Positions 1-7,204 of a DNA stretch of 16,471 nucleotides are shown in pieces. The stretch is taken from contig CANRQD010000015.1 of the NCBI GenBank assembly GCA_947632685.1, positions 1 through 16,471 on the forward strand, read 5' to 3'. Below the pieces are notes generated by a model. The model made no database searches. It was not told the origin of the DNA and worked only from the letters and a program-made list of their open reading frames with translations. Within the stretch, counting starts at the first letter, position 1. Every line of letters starts with the position of its first letter. The position numbers were made by a program, and so were the translations under genes. Source of the DNA: an uncultured Bacilli bacterium (GTDB taxonomy: Bacteria > Bacillota_I > Bacilli_A > RF39 > UBA660).

Positions 1-1
1 T

Positions 2-454
2 ATGCGTGATTCGATAGGTGGAGTAGTTAGTATTATGTTTATAGGTGTGTTCTTACTTATAGTAAGTGCATACCTTGCTTTTTCTGTGAGTTATAATAAA
101 GCTTTTAGGGTTAAAAACAAAATCATAAAAATACTAGAACAACATGAAGCTTTTGATGCAGATACAAAAACTGATATAGAAGCTGCTATGAAAGAAATTG
201 GATATAATACAAATGAACCATTACCTTATAACGATGATAAATATAATTATTGTTGTTATAATGGTTATTGTGTTGCATGGGTTGGAGATGATGAAGATCA
301 ATTACATAGAGGTTATTTTAAAGTAGTAACATCAACTGCAATGAATATTCCAATATTGAATAAAATAGCAGGAGTAAAATTTTTAACTGTCGCAGGAGAT
401 ACCATTACACTATATCCTGATAGACAAATTAGTACATCTACTTGTAATGGCTAG
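2..454 (+). CDS. TadE-like membrane-anchored pseudopilin (start possibly upstream of window)
   Basis: The 150-residue frame opens with a Gly-rich stretch and one hydrophobic helix (about residues 6-29, containing GGVVSIMFIGVFLLIVSAY), followed by a polar, probably extracellular domain. The helix at the extreme N-terminus, the alpha-helical continuation (KAFRVKNKIIKILEQ) and the compact C-terminal strand-rich part ending TVAGDTITL resemble TadE/TadF-type minor pilins of Tad pili. Three cysteines cluster at CCYNGYC and a fourth lies near the C-terminus, so an extracellular disulfide is possible. It lies 32 bases before a TadZ/CpaE-like gene and is probably co-transcribed with it, which supports the Tad assignment. 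The ATG at position 2 could be the true start or an internal Met, because the upstream sequence is missing. The family call rests on architecture and neighbour; a generic anchored surface protein is the alternative. Confidence 0.6.
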   Translation: MRDSIGGVVSIMFIGVFLLIVSAYLAFSVSYNKAFRVKNKIIKILEQHEAFDADTKTDIEAAMKEIGYNTNEPLPYNDDKYNYCCYNGYCVAWVGDDEDQLHRGYFKVVTSTAMNIPILNKIAGVKFLTVAGDTITLYPDRQISTSTCNG

Positions 455-486
455 TACTAACTTTATAAAATAAAGAAGGTGATATT

Positions 487-1464
487 TTGAATGTAATAGT
501 AGCTAACGAAAAAAGTAGCATTTTATCAAATTTAGATATAGATATTATAAAAAATGTTACTGGTGAATATGAAGCAGAAGAATTAGTTGCTATGTTCAAA
601 GACTTTTTTTACGATAAAATGATACTTGATATTACAGCAGTAAAAAATTATAGAAATATAGATGTTATAAAAAAAATTTCTATGGGTTTAGGTGAAAGTA
701 AGCTTATATTAGTATTACCAGATGATGTATGCCAATCAAGTTATTTATCTGATTTAGTATCAATTGGTGTATATAATTTTACGAATAATATTAAAGCAAT
801 AAAAAATTTAATTGCTAAGCCAAATGAATATAAGGATGTTGCCAAAATTCAACAATTGAATGGCGGTAGTGAAAGAATTAGTAATAATACCACAAATGGA
901 ATAAAAATTTTAGGTATTAAGAATATTACAGAACATGCTGGTGCTACAACATTATTATATATGTTAAAAAATGAATTAGTAGATATGTTTGGACCAAATG
1001 TTTATGGTATAGAAATAGGAAAAAGAGATTTTTCTGTATTTAATGATAAGAATTTAATATCTGTTAGTGAAATGGACGTAGAATCAAAGTTAAGAGAAAT
1101 ATATACTGCTAAAATTATACTAATAGATTTGAATGAATATAAGGATGAAAGTATTTGTGATGAGGTTATATATTTGATAGAACCTAGTTCAATTAAACTA
1201 AATAAATTAATTAAAAATAATCGAAGAGTATTTGAAAAATTACTTGGTAAAAAAATAGTATTAAATAAAAGTTTATTAAATAATAAAGATGTTACAGAAT
1301 TTGAATATGAATCTAATTCTAAGGTATTTTATAATTTACCACCATTAGATGAGAGGAAAAAGAATGTTATTCTTAGTGATTTTTTAGAGAGATTAGGTAT
1401 AGGAGATGCAACAGCTGCTAAGAAATTTGATGGTAAAAATATATTTGGTTTATTTAGGAGATAA
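487..1464 (+). CDS. TadZ/CpaE-like pilus localisation protein (atypical MinD/ParA-type ATPase)
   Basis: A 325-residue soluble protein with two parts. Residues 1-110 look like a receiver-like alpha/beta domain without an obvious phosphoacceptor. Residues 138-305 look like a MinD/ParA-type fold. The expected deviant Walker A (KGGxGKTT) is replaced at 147-155 by ITEHAGATT, which lacks both the signature and the P-loop lysine. A Walker-B-like strand IILIDLNEY follows at 210-218. Receiver-like domain plus degenerate ParA domain is the architecture of TadZ/CpaE, which places Tad pilus machinery at a cell site. The start is TTG at 487, with AGAAGG seven to eight bases upstream; no ATG fits better. 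It follows the TadE-like gene and directly precedes the T4SS genes. ATP hydrolysis is doubtful given the lost lysine; nucleotide binding remains possible. Confidence 0.65.
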   Translation: MNVIVANEKSSILSNLDIDIIKNVTGEYEAEELVAMFKDFFYDKMILDITAVKNYRNIDVIKKISMGLGESKLILVLPDDVCQSSYLSDLVSIGVYNFTNNIKAIKNLIAKPNEYKDVAKIQQLNGGSERISNNTTNGIKILGIKNITEHAGATTLLYMLKNELVDMFGPNVYGIEIGKRDFSVFNDKNLISVSEMDVESKLREIYTAKIILIDLNEYKDESICDEVIYLIEPSSIKLNKLIKNNRRVFEKLLGKKIVLNKSLLNNKDVTEFEYESNSKVFYNLPPLDERKKNVILSDFLERLGIGDATAAKKFDGKNIFGLFRR

Positions 1465-1486
1465 GTGTAAATATAAAATAATTATA

Positions 1487-1516
1487 TTGACATATAATAG
1501 GATAATAAGGTACAAT
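1487..1516 (+). promoter_or_regulatory. Consensus sigma-A promoter for the first T4SS pilin
   Basis: A perfect -35 hexamer TTGACA (1487-1492) is followed after 18 bases by TACAAT (1511-1516), one mismatch from TATAAT. Transcription would start near 1523, just ahead of the AAAGGAG ribosome binding site at 1527-1533 and the ATG at 1542. It lies in the 77-base gap after the TadZ-like gene and marks the left edge of the T4SS transcription units. Confidence 0.7.
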
Positions 1517-1541
1517 TGTATTAGTTAAAGGAGATGTATTT

Positions 1542-1889
1542 ATGTTAGATTTATTTCAAATAGCTTTAAATTATTGTGATAGTTTATTGCCACTTATTAA
1601 ACTTGTTAAGATTGTATTTAAAATTATTCAATTTGTAATACCGATAGCATTAATTTTATTTGGTACAATTGACTTAGGAAAAGCTGTAATATCAAGTGAT
1701 GATAAAGAGGTAAAAGCAGCACAATCAAGACTTATTAAGCGTTGTCTATATGCAGTAGCAATTTTCTTTATTGTATTTCTTGTAGACTTACTAATGAAGA
1801 TAGTTGGTGATAGTCAATCTAATGAGAAAAATGGCAAAGCTGATACAACAAGTTGGTCTAAGTGCTGGTACGAAGAAGCAAATAGTTAA
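1542..1889 (+). CDS. T4SS pilin-like protein, Mbov_0395 type (paralogue 1)
   Basis: A 115-residue protein with two hydrophobic helices (about 25-45 and 68-90) joined by a short charged loop. The loop carries the family pattern IDLGKAVISSDD...AQSRLIKR. This matches the pilin-like conjugal transfer proteins of the Mbov_0395/T4SS_pilin type (VirB2-like), which assemble into the extracellular fibre or lie at the channel mouth. Unlike paralogue 2 it has no clear cleavable signal peptide; the N-terminus is a moderately hydrophobic amphipathic helix. Cysteines at 12, 68 and 108 are unusual for a small pilin. The gene has its own consensus promoter, an AAAGGAG site eight bases before the ATG, and an intrinsic terminator starting at its stop codon. 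This suggests a separately expressed, probably abundant product. Over a 54-residue core it shares 24 identities with the next gene. Confidence 0.75.
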   Translation: MLDLFQIALNYCDSLLPLIKLVKIVFKIIQFVIPIALILFGTIDLGKAVISSDDKEVKAAQSRLIKRCLYAVAIFFIVFLVDLLMKIVGDSQSNEKNGKADTTSWSKCWYEEANS

Positions 1890-1927
1890 AAGTAAATAAC
1901 ATTTAATTGCTATTTACTTTTTTTTTT
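1888..1927 (+). terminator. Intrinsic terminator after first pilin
   Basis: AAAAGTAAATA (1888-1898) pairs perfectly with TATTTACTTTT (1911-1921) around a 12-base loop, and the right arm runs into an uninterrupted T tract to 1927. The hairpin begins within the stop codon of the first pilin gene. It contains the -35 element of the promoter for the second pilin. Confidence 0.8.
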
Positions 1928-1935
1928 GCTATAAT
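1907..1935 (+). promoter_or_regulatory. Extended -10 promoter for second pilin, embedded in the terminator
   Basis: TTGCTA (1907-1912) lies 17 bases before a perfect TATAAT (1930-1935), which is preceded by TG one base away (TGCTATAAT), making an extended -10. The -35 sits in the loop and right arm of the upstream terminator. Predicted start is near 1942, giving a leader of about 30 bases before the ATG at 1972. Confidence 0.65.
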
Positions 1936-1971
1936 TATGTTAGTATGTGTTATTGCGAGGAAGTGTTATTA

Positions 1972-2397
1972 ATGTGTAAAAAACTATGTGTATTTATTCT
2001 ATTAATTTTATTGTTAGTACCCATTAATATTGAAGCTAAAAATATTGAATATAATGATTCTATGCCATTTATAGCAGAAATAGATATAAATAATTGTAAT
2101 GGTGGGGATGATGCTATACTTGGTGATGTAAGTAAACCTTCTTCAACTGCATGGTTAGTCCAAAAAATATTAAATTATATAAGAGTTCTTGGACCTACTA
2201 TTGCAGTAGTATTAGGTAGTATTGATATGGTAAAAGCAATAATAACATCTGATGAAGAAAACACAAAGAAAGCACAATCAAAGTTTATCAAAAGATTAAT
2301 AGCAGCAGTAGCATTATTCTTTGTACCTTTATTTGTAAATATTTTATTAGGTATTTTTGGTTTTACTACCGATAGTGTAAGTTGTGGATTAAAATAA
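1972..2397 (+). CDS. T4SS pilin-like protein with signal peptide (paralogue 2)
   Basis: From the ATG at 1972 the product is 141 residues. It has a clear signal peptide (MCKK, hydrophobic run, likely cleavage after IEA near residue 22), a short extracellular segment with Cys, then two transmembrane helices joined by the loop IDMVKAIITSDEENTKKAQ and the basic IKRL stretch. This is the Mbov_0395-type T4SS pilin pattern, resembling VirB2. I prefer 1972 to the in-frame ATG at 1945. GAGGAAG (1957-1963) lies at the right distance, the signal peptide begins exactly there, and the nine extra residues (MCYCEEVLL) overlap the predicted transcription start. The next gene begins 22 bases downstream, so this pilin probably heads the transcript carrying the VirB6, PrgI and VirB4 genes. 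Confidence 0.75.
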   Translation: MCKKLCVFILLILLLVPINIEAKNIEYNDSMPFIAEIDINNCNGGDDAILGDVSKPSSTAWLVQKILNYIRVLGPTIAVVLGSIDMVKAIITSDEENTKKAQSKFIKRLIAAVALFFVPLFVNILLGIFGFTTDSVSCGLK

Positions 2398-2419
2398 AAA
2401 AGGAAATGAGGTGAGTGTG

Positions 2420-4516
2420 ATGTTCCAAATTCTTTCATTAAATTCAGATTTAAGTACGCCTAATTTTATTGGACAAGCATTTAGAGGATTTTTTTCATTA
2501 ATTGATATGAGTGTATATTCTCTAGTAGTTGTAGTATATGAAATATTATTTAATATTGCAGATTCAACATTTTTCTCTTCACAAACTATAAAAGATTTTT
2601 ATGGAAGAATTCAACTAATATTAGGTGTATTTATGATTTTTAAATTATCAATTTCATTGTTGCAGGCTGTTATAAATCCAGACTATTTAACTGATCAAAA
2701 AAAAGGAATGGGTAAAATTATTACAAGAATTATAATGATGCTTGCAATGTTTACAGCAATAATACCTTTAAATATACCATTAACTCAAACTGAAATTAAT
2801 GAGGCAAAAAATAGTAATAATGTAAAAAGTTTTAATTATCAATTAAATCAAAATGGATTATTATTTGGAACTATGTATTCACTGCAAGAGAGAATTTTAA
2901 AAGGGAATGTATTAGGTAAATTAGTGTTTGGTGGAAAGGATAATGAACGATTTGACATAGGTGATGATGAAGATAGTGAAGAAAATAATTCATTAAAAGA
3001 TAGTGCAAATAAACTTGCTGTATATCTTTTAAAAGCCTTTGTAAGAATTAATTTAAAACCTGATGCTGAGGGAAAAGGAAAAATTACAACCAATGACTAT
3101 ATATGTGAAAGTTATTCTCCAAGTGAACAATCCCAAATAAATAGATATATATCTGGAGAAGATGGAAATGATGTAACAGTTGATGATGTAATTAATCCTG
3201 ATAATATGACTGAATATTGTAATGATGGTTCACTGAATCCTAATAGATGGATGTTTACTTATTTACCAATTGTTTCTACAGTATGTGGTGTTATATTATT
3301 AGTTATTTTAATAGGATATTGTATTGATATTGCAATAAGAACGCTTAAACTTGCTATTTTAAGATTGATAGCGCCTATCCCAATAATTAGTTATATTGAT
3401 CCAAAATCTAGTGAAAATGGTTCATTTGCAGCATGGACTAAAGCCTTAATATCAACATATATAGATTTATTTATAAGATTACTTATTATATATTTTGTTA
3501 TATTTTTAGTTCAAGAAATATGTGATTATGGTTTATCTTTACCTATTACTAATGGTGTTGTTGGAATAATTTCAACAGTATTCATAATAATTGGATTATT
3601 CTTCTTTGCTAAAGTAGCTCCAAAATTTGTTCGTGATGCATTAGGTCTAAAAGGACTGATGTCAAATGTTGGATTATCAGGAATTTTAGGTGCCACAGGT
3701 GCATTAATGGGTGGAGGAGGAATTGGTGCTATGGCATCTGGAGCACTATCAGCTATGAATAATCATACTGAAGCTCAGGCAACAGGAAAGCAAGCGCCAG
3801 GTGCATATAGTACAGGTTCTGATATAGCCGCAAGAATACGAACAGGTGATCCAAATGCTAAAGGTGGATTTATGAATAGTGCTATAAGAGGAGTAAATAA
3901 TTGGAATGCTAATAGACATGGATTCAAATTAGCACATGATGAAGCTAAAAAATTTGGTGATCAGTCACATCAAGAACAAGTTCAAATTGATAATTTACAA
4001 GAAGCTTTATCAGGAAAACAATCTGAATTATCAAGTCTTAAAACTGCACAAAGTAAAAATAAAGAAAAAATGGCTGAATTAAAGGATAAATTACAATATA
4101 ATTATTCAGATGATATGCGTAATAAGATTTCATCATACAGAAGACAATATCCAAATGCAACAAATGCTGATATTTTTGCAGATGCTAGAACACATGGTTG
4201 GGCATCAGATGCCGATATAAATGCATATTTTGCTGATGAAAAAGCTCTTGCATTAGCAAATAGTAATGCTTCTTCACTAGAAAATCAAATTTCTTCAACT
4301 GAAAATGAAATGTCTACAATTCAAAGTGAAATTAGTGCTAGAACTATTCGTAAAAGAGAACTTGATTATCATAAAGGTAAAGCAGAAGAGAGCATATCTA
4401 AAATGGAAAAAATTCATCAAAATGTTGGTAATATCCACCATGAAGGAGATAGTAATTATGAATCTAGGAAAAATCAAGTACCAGATGAAATACCACCATC
4501 TCAATATAGTCGTTAA
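2420..4516 (+). CDS. VirB6/TrbL-like T4SS channel protein with coiled-coil tail
   Basis: A large polytopic membrane protein with about seven hydrophobic segments (roughly residues 30-47, 63-85, 101-119, 281-303, 308-327, 342-367 and 380-399 of 698). It contains the conserved block IRTLKLAILRLIAPIPIISYIDP, characteristic of the VirB6/TrbL-like component of Gram-positive T4SS. A polar loop of about 160 residues between helices 3 and 4 is probably extracellular. After the last helix comes a Gly/Ala-rich hinge, then a hydrophilic tail of roughly 250 residues with two coiled-coil stretches (about 515-565 and 605-670), likely cytoplasmic. VirB6 proteins form the inner-membrane translocation path. 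The start at 2420 is preceded by GAGGTG with six bases spacing, the pattern used by neighbouring genes; GTG at 2411 is in frame and would add three residues. Confidence 0.8.
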   Translation: MFQILSLNSDLSTPNFIGQAFRGFFSLIDMSVYSLVVVVYEILFNIADSTFFSSQTIKDFYGRIQLILGVFMIFKLSISLLQAVINPDYLTDQKKGMGKIITRIIMMLAMFTAIIPLNIPLTQTEINEAKNSNNVKSFNYQLNQNGLLFGTMYSLQERILKGNVLGKLVFGGKDNERFDIGDDEDSEENNSLKDSANKLAVYLLKAFVRINLKPDAEGKGKITTNDYICESYSPSEQSQINRYISGEDGNDVTVDDVINPDNMTEYCNDGSLNPNRWMFTYLPIVSTVCGVILLVILIGYCIDIAIRTLKLAILRLIAPIPIISYIDPKSSENGSFAAWTKALISTYIDLFIRLLIIYFVIFLVQEICDYGLSLPITNGVVGIISTVFIIIGLFFFAKVAPKFVRDALGLKGLMSNVGLSGILGATGALMGGGGIGAMASGALSAMNNHTEAQATGKQAPGAYSTGSDIAARIRTGDPNAKGGFMNSAIRGVNNWNANRHGFKLAHDEAKKFGDQSHQEQVQIDNLQEALSGKQSELSSLKTAQSKNKEKMAELKDKLQYNYSDDMRNKISSYRRQYPNATNADIFADARTHGWASDADINAYFADEKALALANSNASSLENQISSTENEMSTIQSEISARTIRKRELDYHKGKAEESISKMEKIHQNVGNIHHEGDSNYESRKNQVPDEIPPSQYSR

Positions 4517-4547
4517 TCTTAATTAAGATCAAAGGGAGTGTGATATA

Positions 4548-4880
4548 GTGAATAATTATTTAATTCCTGCAAATACCAAAAAAGGTAAATTAATATTGGG
4601 ATTATTTAGACCAATTGATTTAATTTTATTTTCAACAGGAATACTAATTACTTTAATATTTTTACTAGCAATTCCATTGACATCAACATTAGTTACAATA
4701 TTAATATTATTACCTGCACTTATAACTGGTTTTCTAGTAGTGCCGGTTCCTTATTATCATAATATGTTAATTGTTATTTCAGAATTGTTAGAATTCTTTA
4801 AAAATCAAAGAAGATATGAATGGAAAGGTTGGTGTATTGGTCTTGGAATCAAAAAACAAAAATATAAAAAGATCAACTGA
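4548..4880 (+). CDS. PrgI family T4SS inner-membrane protein
   Basis: A 110-residue protein beginning with the PrgI-like motif IPANTKKGKLILGLFRPID, followed by two closely spaced hydrophobic helices (about 26-45 and 47-66) and a basic C-terminus. PrgI-type proteins (VirB3-like) sit immediately before the VirB4 ATPase in Gram-positive and candidate-phylum T4SS loci and are thought to anchor it at the membrane; that gene order is kept here. The start is GTG at 4548, with GGGAGTG seven bases upstream. The gene ends in TGA and its last 65 bases (44 if the later start is used) overlap the next gene, so translation is probably coupled and the two products likely equimolar. Confidence 0.8.
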   Translation: MNNYLIPANTKKGKLILGLFRPIDLILFSTGILITLIFLLAIPLTSTLVTILILLPALITGFLVVPVPYYHNMLIVISELLEFFKNQRRYEWKGWCIGLGIKKQKYKKIN

Positions 4881-5397
4881 AGATTGGCTTCCAATTAAAT
4901 CTATAGAAAACAGTACAATCATAACTTATGGTAATAATAAAGTATCAGGAGTAAAAATTACTCCTAAAAACATTTTTATATTAGATGCTAGTGCGCAAGA
5001 TAATGTATTAATTAGACTTAAAAATTTCTATAATATGATAGATTTTGAATTTTGGTTAGTAGTTGCTGATAGACCAGTTGATATTTCTGTTTATATTTCA
5101 CAGCTTCAATTAGAGTTGAATTCTACTAATAATCAAGCTATTAGGAAATTAATTCTTCAGGATATTGATAAATGTAATACTTTTATTGATAATAATGTTG
5201 TAGATACAGAATATTATTTCTTATTTAAAGAAAAAGATGATGATAAAATCCAAAAGAAAATTAGATTATTAATAAATGGTCTTGCTACTTGTGGATTGAA
5301 TGCTACTCAAGTTAGTAATGATGATTTAAGAGTAATTCTAGATAATTTCCTAAATGGTGGAACCACTACTGAATTTGGGACGGTGATGCCTGTATGA
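4816..5397 (+). CDS. TraC-like / VirB4 N-terminal domain protein
   Basis: A soluble 193-residue protein with the opening motif DWLPIKSIEN, strands (KVSGVKITPKNIFILD) and a helix-rich continuation (VDISVYISQLQLELN). This matches the N-terminal TraC-like domain that precedes the motor domain in VirB4/TraE ATPases. It has no Walker motifs; the ATPase is encoded by the next gene, whose ATG overlaps this stop by four bases (ATGA). The two polypeptides together look like one VirB4, split or never fused, and probably form a complex. The start is uncertain. ATG at 4816 has AAGAAG only two bases upstream, whereas in-frame TTG at 4837 has GGAAAGG with an eight-base spacer and would shorten the overlap with PrgI. 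Recognisable family sequence begins only after that point, so 4837 is a serious alternative. Confidence 0.7.
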   Translation: MNGKVGVLVLESKNKNIKRSTEDWLPIKSIENSTIITYGNNKVSGVKITPKNIFILDASAQDNVLIRLKNFYNMIDFEFWLVVADRPVDISVYISQLQLELNSTNNQAIRKLILQDIDKCNTFIDNNVVDTEYYFLFKEKDDDKIQKKIRLLINGLATCGLNATQVSNDDLRVILDNFLNGGTTTEFGTVMPV

Positions 5398-7184
5398 GTA
5401 TAAGTATAAGAGGACAAATAGCACCAAAAGGGCTTCATTTTAATGCTAGTGATTTCTTTATAAGCGATAAATATGCTACTATTTTAACAGTTGTATCATA
5501 TCCTAGATATATTAGTCCAGGATATCTATCTACATTGACAAGTATGTCTGGAATAAAAATAGTAATTAAACACATTCCGGTACCATTTAGCATGATTTCA
5601 AAAATGTTAAATAAACAAGTTGCTGATTTAAAAGAAAGATATAGTAAAGAAAAAGATCAAACTTCAAAGGAAAGAATTAGACAGGACTATGAAAGTTTGG
5701 AATACTTTATTTCAATGTTAGCAGCTTCACAAGCACGTATCTTTGATTTTCAAATGCATATTATGATTACTGCTGATACTAAAGAAGAATTAGAGTTAAA
5801 AAAAGTAAATGTAAAAAATTATTTGGATGCAATGGATTTACGCGCAGTATCATTAAGATTTGAACAAGAAAAGGTATTAAAATCAATTTTACCTATATTC
5901 CCATCTCAAGATATTGAAGAGCGTATTGGTACTCCAATACCATCAGTTACTATTGCAGCAATGTATCCATTTATATTTGATAGTATAAAAGATCCAGGTC
6001 TTTCTACATTATTAGGTGTTGATTTTTCTGGAGGAGTAATTTTATTTAATCAATTTTTATATAAAATTAGAAAAGAAAATAATAGAAATAATGCTAATAT
6101 GATTATTTTAGGTACATCAGGAAGTGGTAAATCTACTGCTGCTAAGTTGATGCTTAGAACTCATATTAGAAATAGATGTCAAATAGTTGCAATAGATCCA
6201 GAAAATGAGCTTTCTGAAATTACAAGAACATTTGGTGGAGATCAAGTAGATATTGGTAAAGGTGGAGAATTTGGTTTAATTAATCCACTTGAAGTTGTAA
6301 TAGATGCAGATGAAGAAGAAATCAAGCAAGGATTAGGTTATACAATACTTACAAGAACCTTACAATTTTTAAAAGCTTTTATGAAATATTATGATCCATC
6401 TATTGAAGAAGATGTTTTGACAATGTTTAGTGAAATTGTACAAGATACATATAAAAGATTTGGGATAGATTATAATACAGATTTTTCAGGTTTTACTTCT
6501 GAAGATTATCCAACTTTTAGTGATGTATATGCAACTATTAAGGGAAAATTAATGTCTATGACTGAGCAAACTCAAGAAAGAGATATTATGGAGCGTCTTG
6601 AGTTAAAAGTAAGACCTATTACTAAAGAATTAAAATTTTATTTTGATGGACATACAACTATAAATCAAAATAGTGATTTTATGGTATTTAATATAAAAGA
6701 ATTAATGAATAGTGATTCTAATGTTAAAAATGCATTATTTTTTAACGTACTAAAGTATGCATGGGGATTATGTCTTGATCAATCTGTTGATACAATACTT
6801 ATGATTGATGAGGCACATGTGTTATTAGGTGATCATAATAGTCTGGGAGCAGATTTCTTAGCCCAAGTACAAAGACGTGCTCGTAAATATAGTACAGGTA
6901 CTATAATTATAACTCAGCAACCAAGTGATTTTGCTTCTCAAGAAATTATTACTCAAGGTAAAGCAATATTTGATAATGCCTCATATTATTTAGTTATGGG
7001 ATTAAAAAAACAAGCAGTAGAAGACTTAGGATTATTGATAGATTTAAATGAGAGTGAAAAGGAAAGTATAAAAAATTATTCTCAAGGTGAAGCCTTGTTT
7101 GTATGCGGTAATAGACGCATGAGAATTAATATAACTGTTACTAAAGAGGAATTAGATTCATTTGGTAGTGGTGGAGGATTATAG
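5394..7184 (+). CDS. virB4: VirB4-family T4SS ATPase
   Basis: A 596-residue cytoplasmic ATPase that powers T4SS assembly and substrate transport. The N-terminal part (about 10-170) carries the VirB4 pattern IAPKGLHFNASDFF...YPRYISPGYLS. The motor domain follows: Walker A GTSGSGKST at 240-248, the AIDPENE strand at 266-272, Walker B TILMIDEAH at 467-475 and ITQQP at 506-510, all typical of the AAA_10/TraE group. No interruption is seen and all expected ATPase motifs are intact. It is shorter than many single-chain Gram-positive VirB4 proteins because the TraC-like N-terminal part is the preceding gene. The ATG overlaps that gene's TGA by four bases, with GGTGAT upstream, so translation is coupled. 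The next gene begins 20 bases downstream. Confidence 0.92.
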   Translation: MSISIRGQIAPKGLHFNASDFFISDKYATILTVVSYPRYISPGYLSTLTSMSGIKIVIKHIPVPFSMISKMLNKQVADLKERYSKEKDQTSKERIRQDYESLEYFISMLAASQARIFDFQMHIMITADTKEELELKKVNVKNYLDAMDLRAVSLRFEQEKVLKSILPIFPSQDIEERIGTPIPSVTIAAMYPFIFDSIKDPGLSTLLGVDFSGGVILFNQFLYKIRKENNRNNANMIILGTSGSGKSTAAKLMLRTHIRNRCQIVAIDPENELSEITRTFGGDQVDIGKGGEFGLINPLEVVIDADEEEIKQGLGYTILTRTLQFLKAFMKYYDPSIEEDVLTMFSEIVQDTYKRFGIDYNTDFSGFTSEDYPTFSDVYATIKGKLMSMTEQTQERDIMERLELKVRPITKELKFYFDGHTTINQNSDFMVFNIKELMNSDSNVKNALFFNVLKYAWGLCLDQSVDTILMIDEAHVLLGDHNSLGADFLAQVQRRARKYSTGTIIITQQPSDFASQEIITQGKAIFDNASYYLVMGLKKQAVEDLGLLIDLNESEKESIKNYSQGEALFVCGNRRMRINITVTKEELDSFGSGGGL

Positions 7185-7204
7185 TAAAAAGCAGGTGATT
7201 ACTA

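Noticed and set aside
1945..1971. Upstream in-frame ATG for the second pilin
   Set aside because: It would put MCYCEEVLL before a perfect signal peptide, lacks an SD and coincides with the predicted transcription start.
2175..2438. Minus-strand open frame of 87 codons
   Set aside because: It overlaps the second pilin completely and mirrors its two hydrophobic helices; no promoter or ribosome binding site.
4305..4526. Second + strand frame inside the end of the VirB6-like gene
   Set aside because: Lys/Ile-rich shadow without an SD sequence; the main frame has a convincing coiled coil here.
4516..4529. 14-bp perfect palindrome ATCTTAATTAAGAT between the VirB6 and PrgI genes
   Set aside because: No loop room and no T tract, so not a terminator; it could be an operator but short AT palindromes are common at this base composition.
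4548..5397. TGA read as tryptophan (Mycoplasma code) at the PrgI and TraC-like ends
   Set aside because: Read-through would add only five and one codons before the next stop, and all Trp in conserved domains are TGG, so there is no support for recoding.
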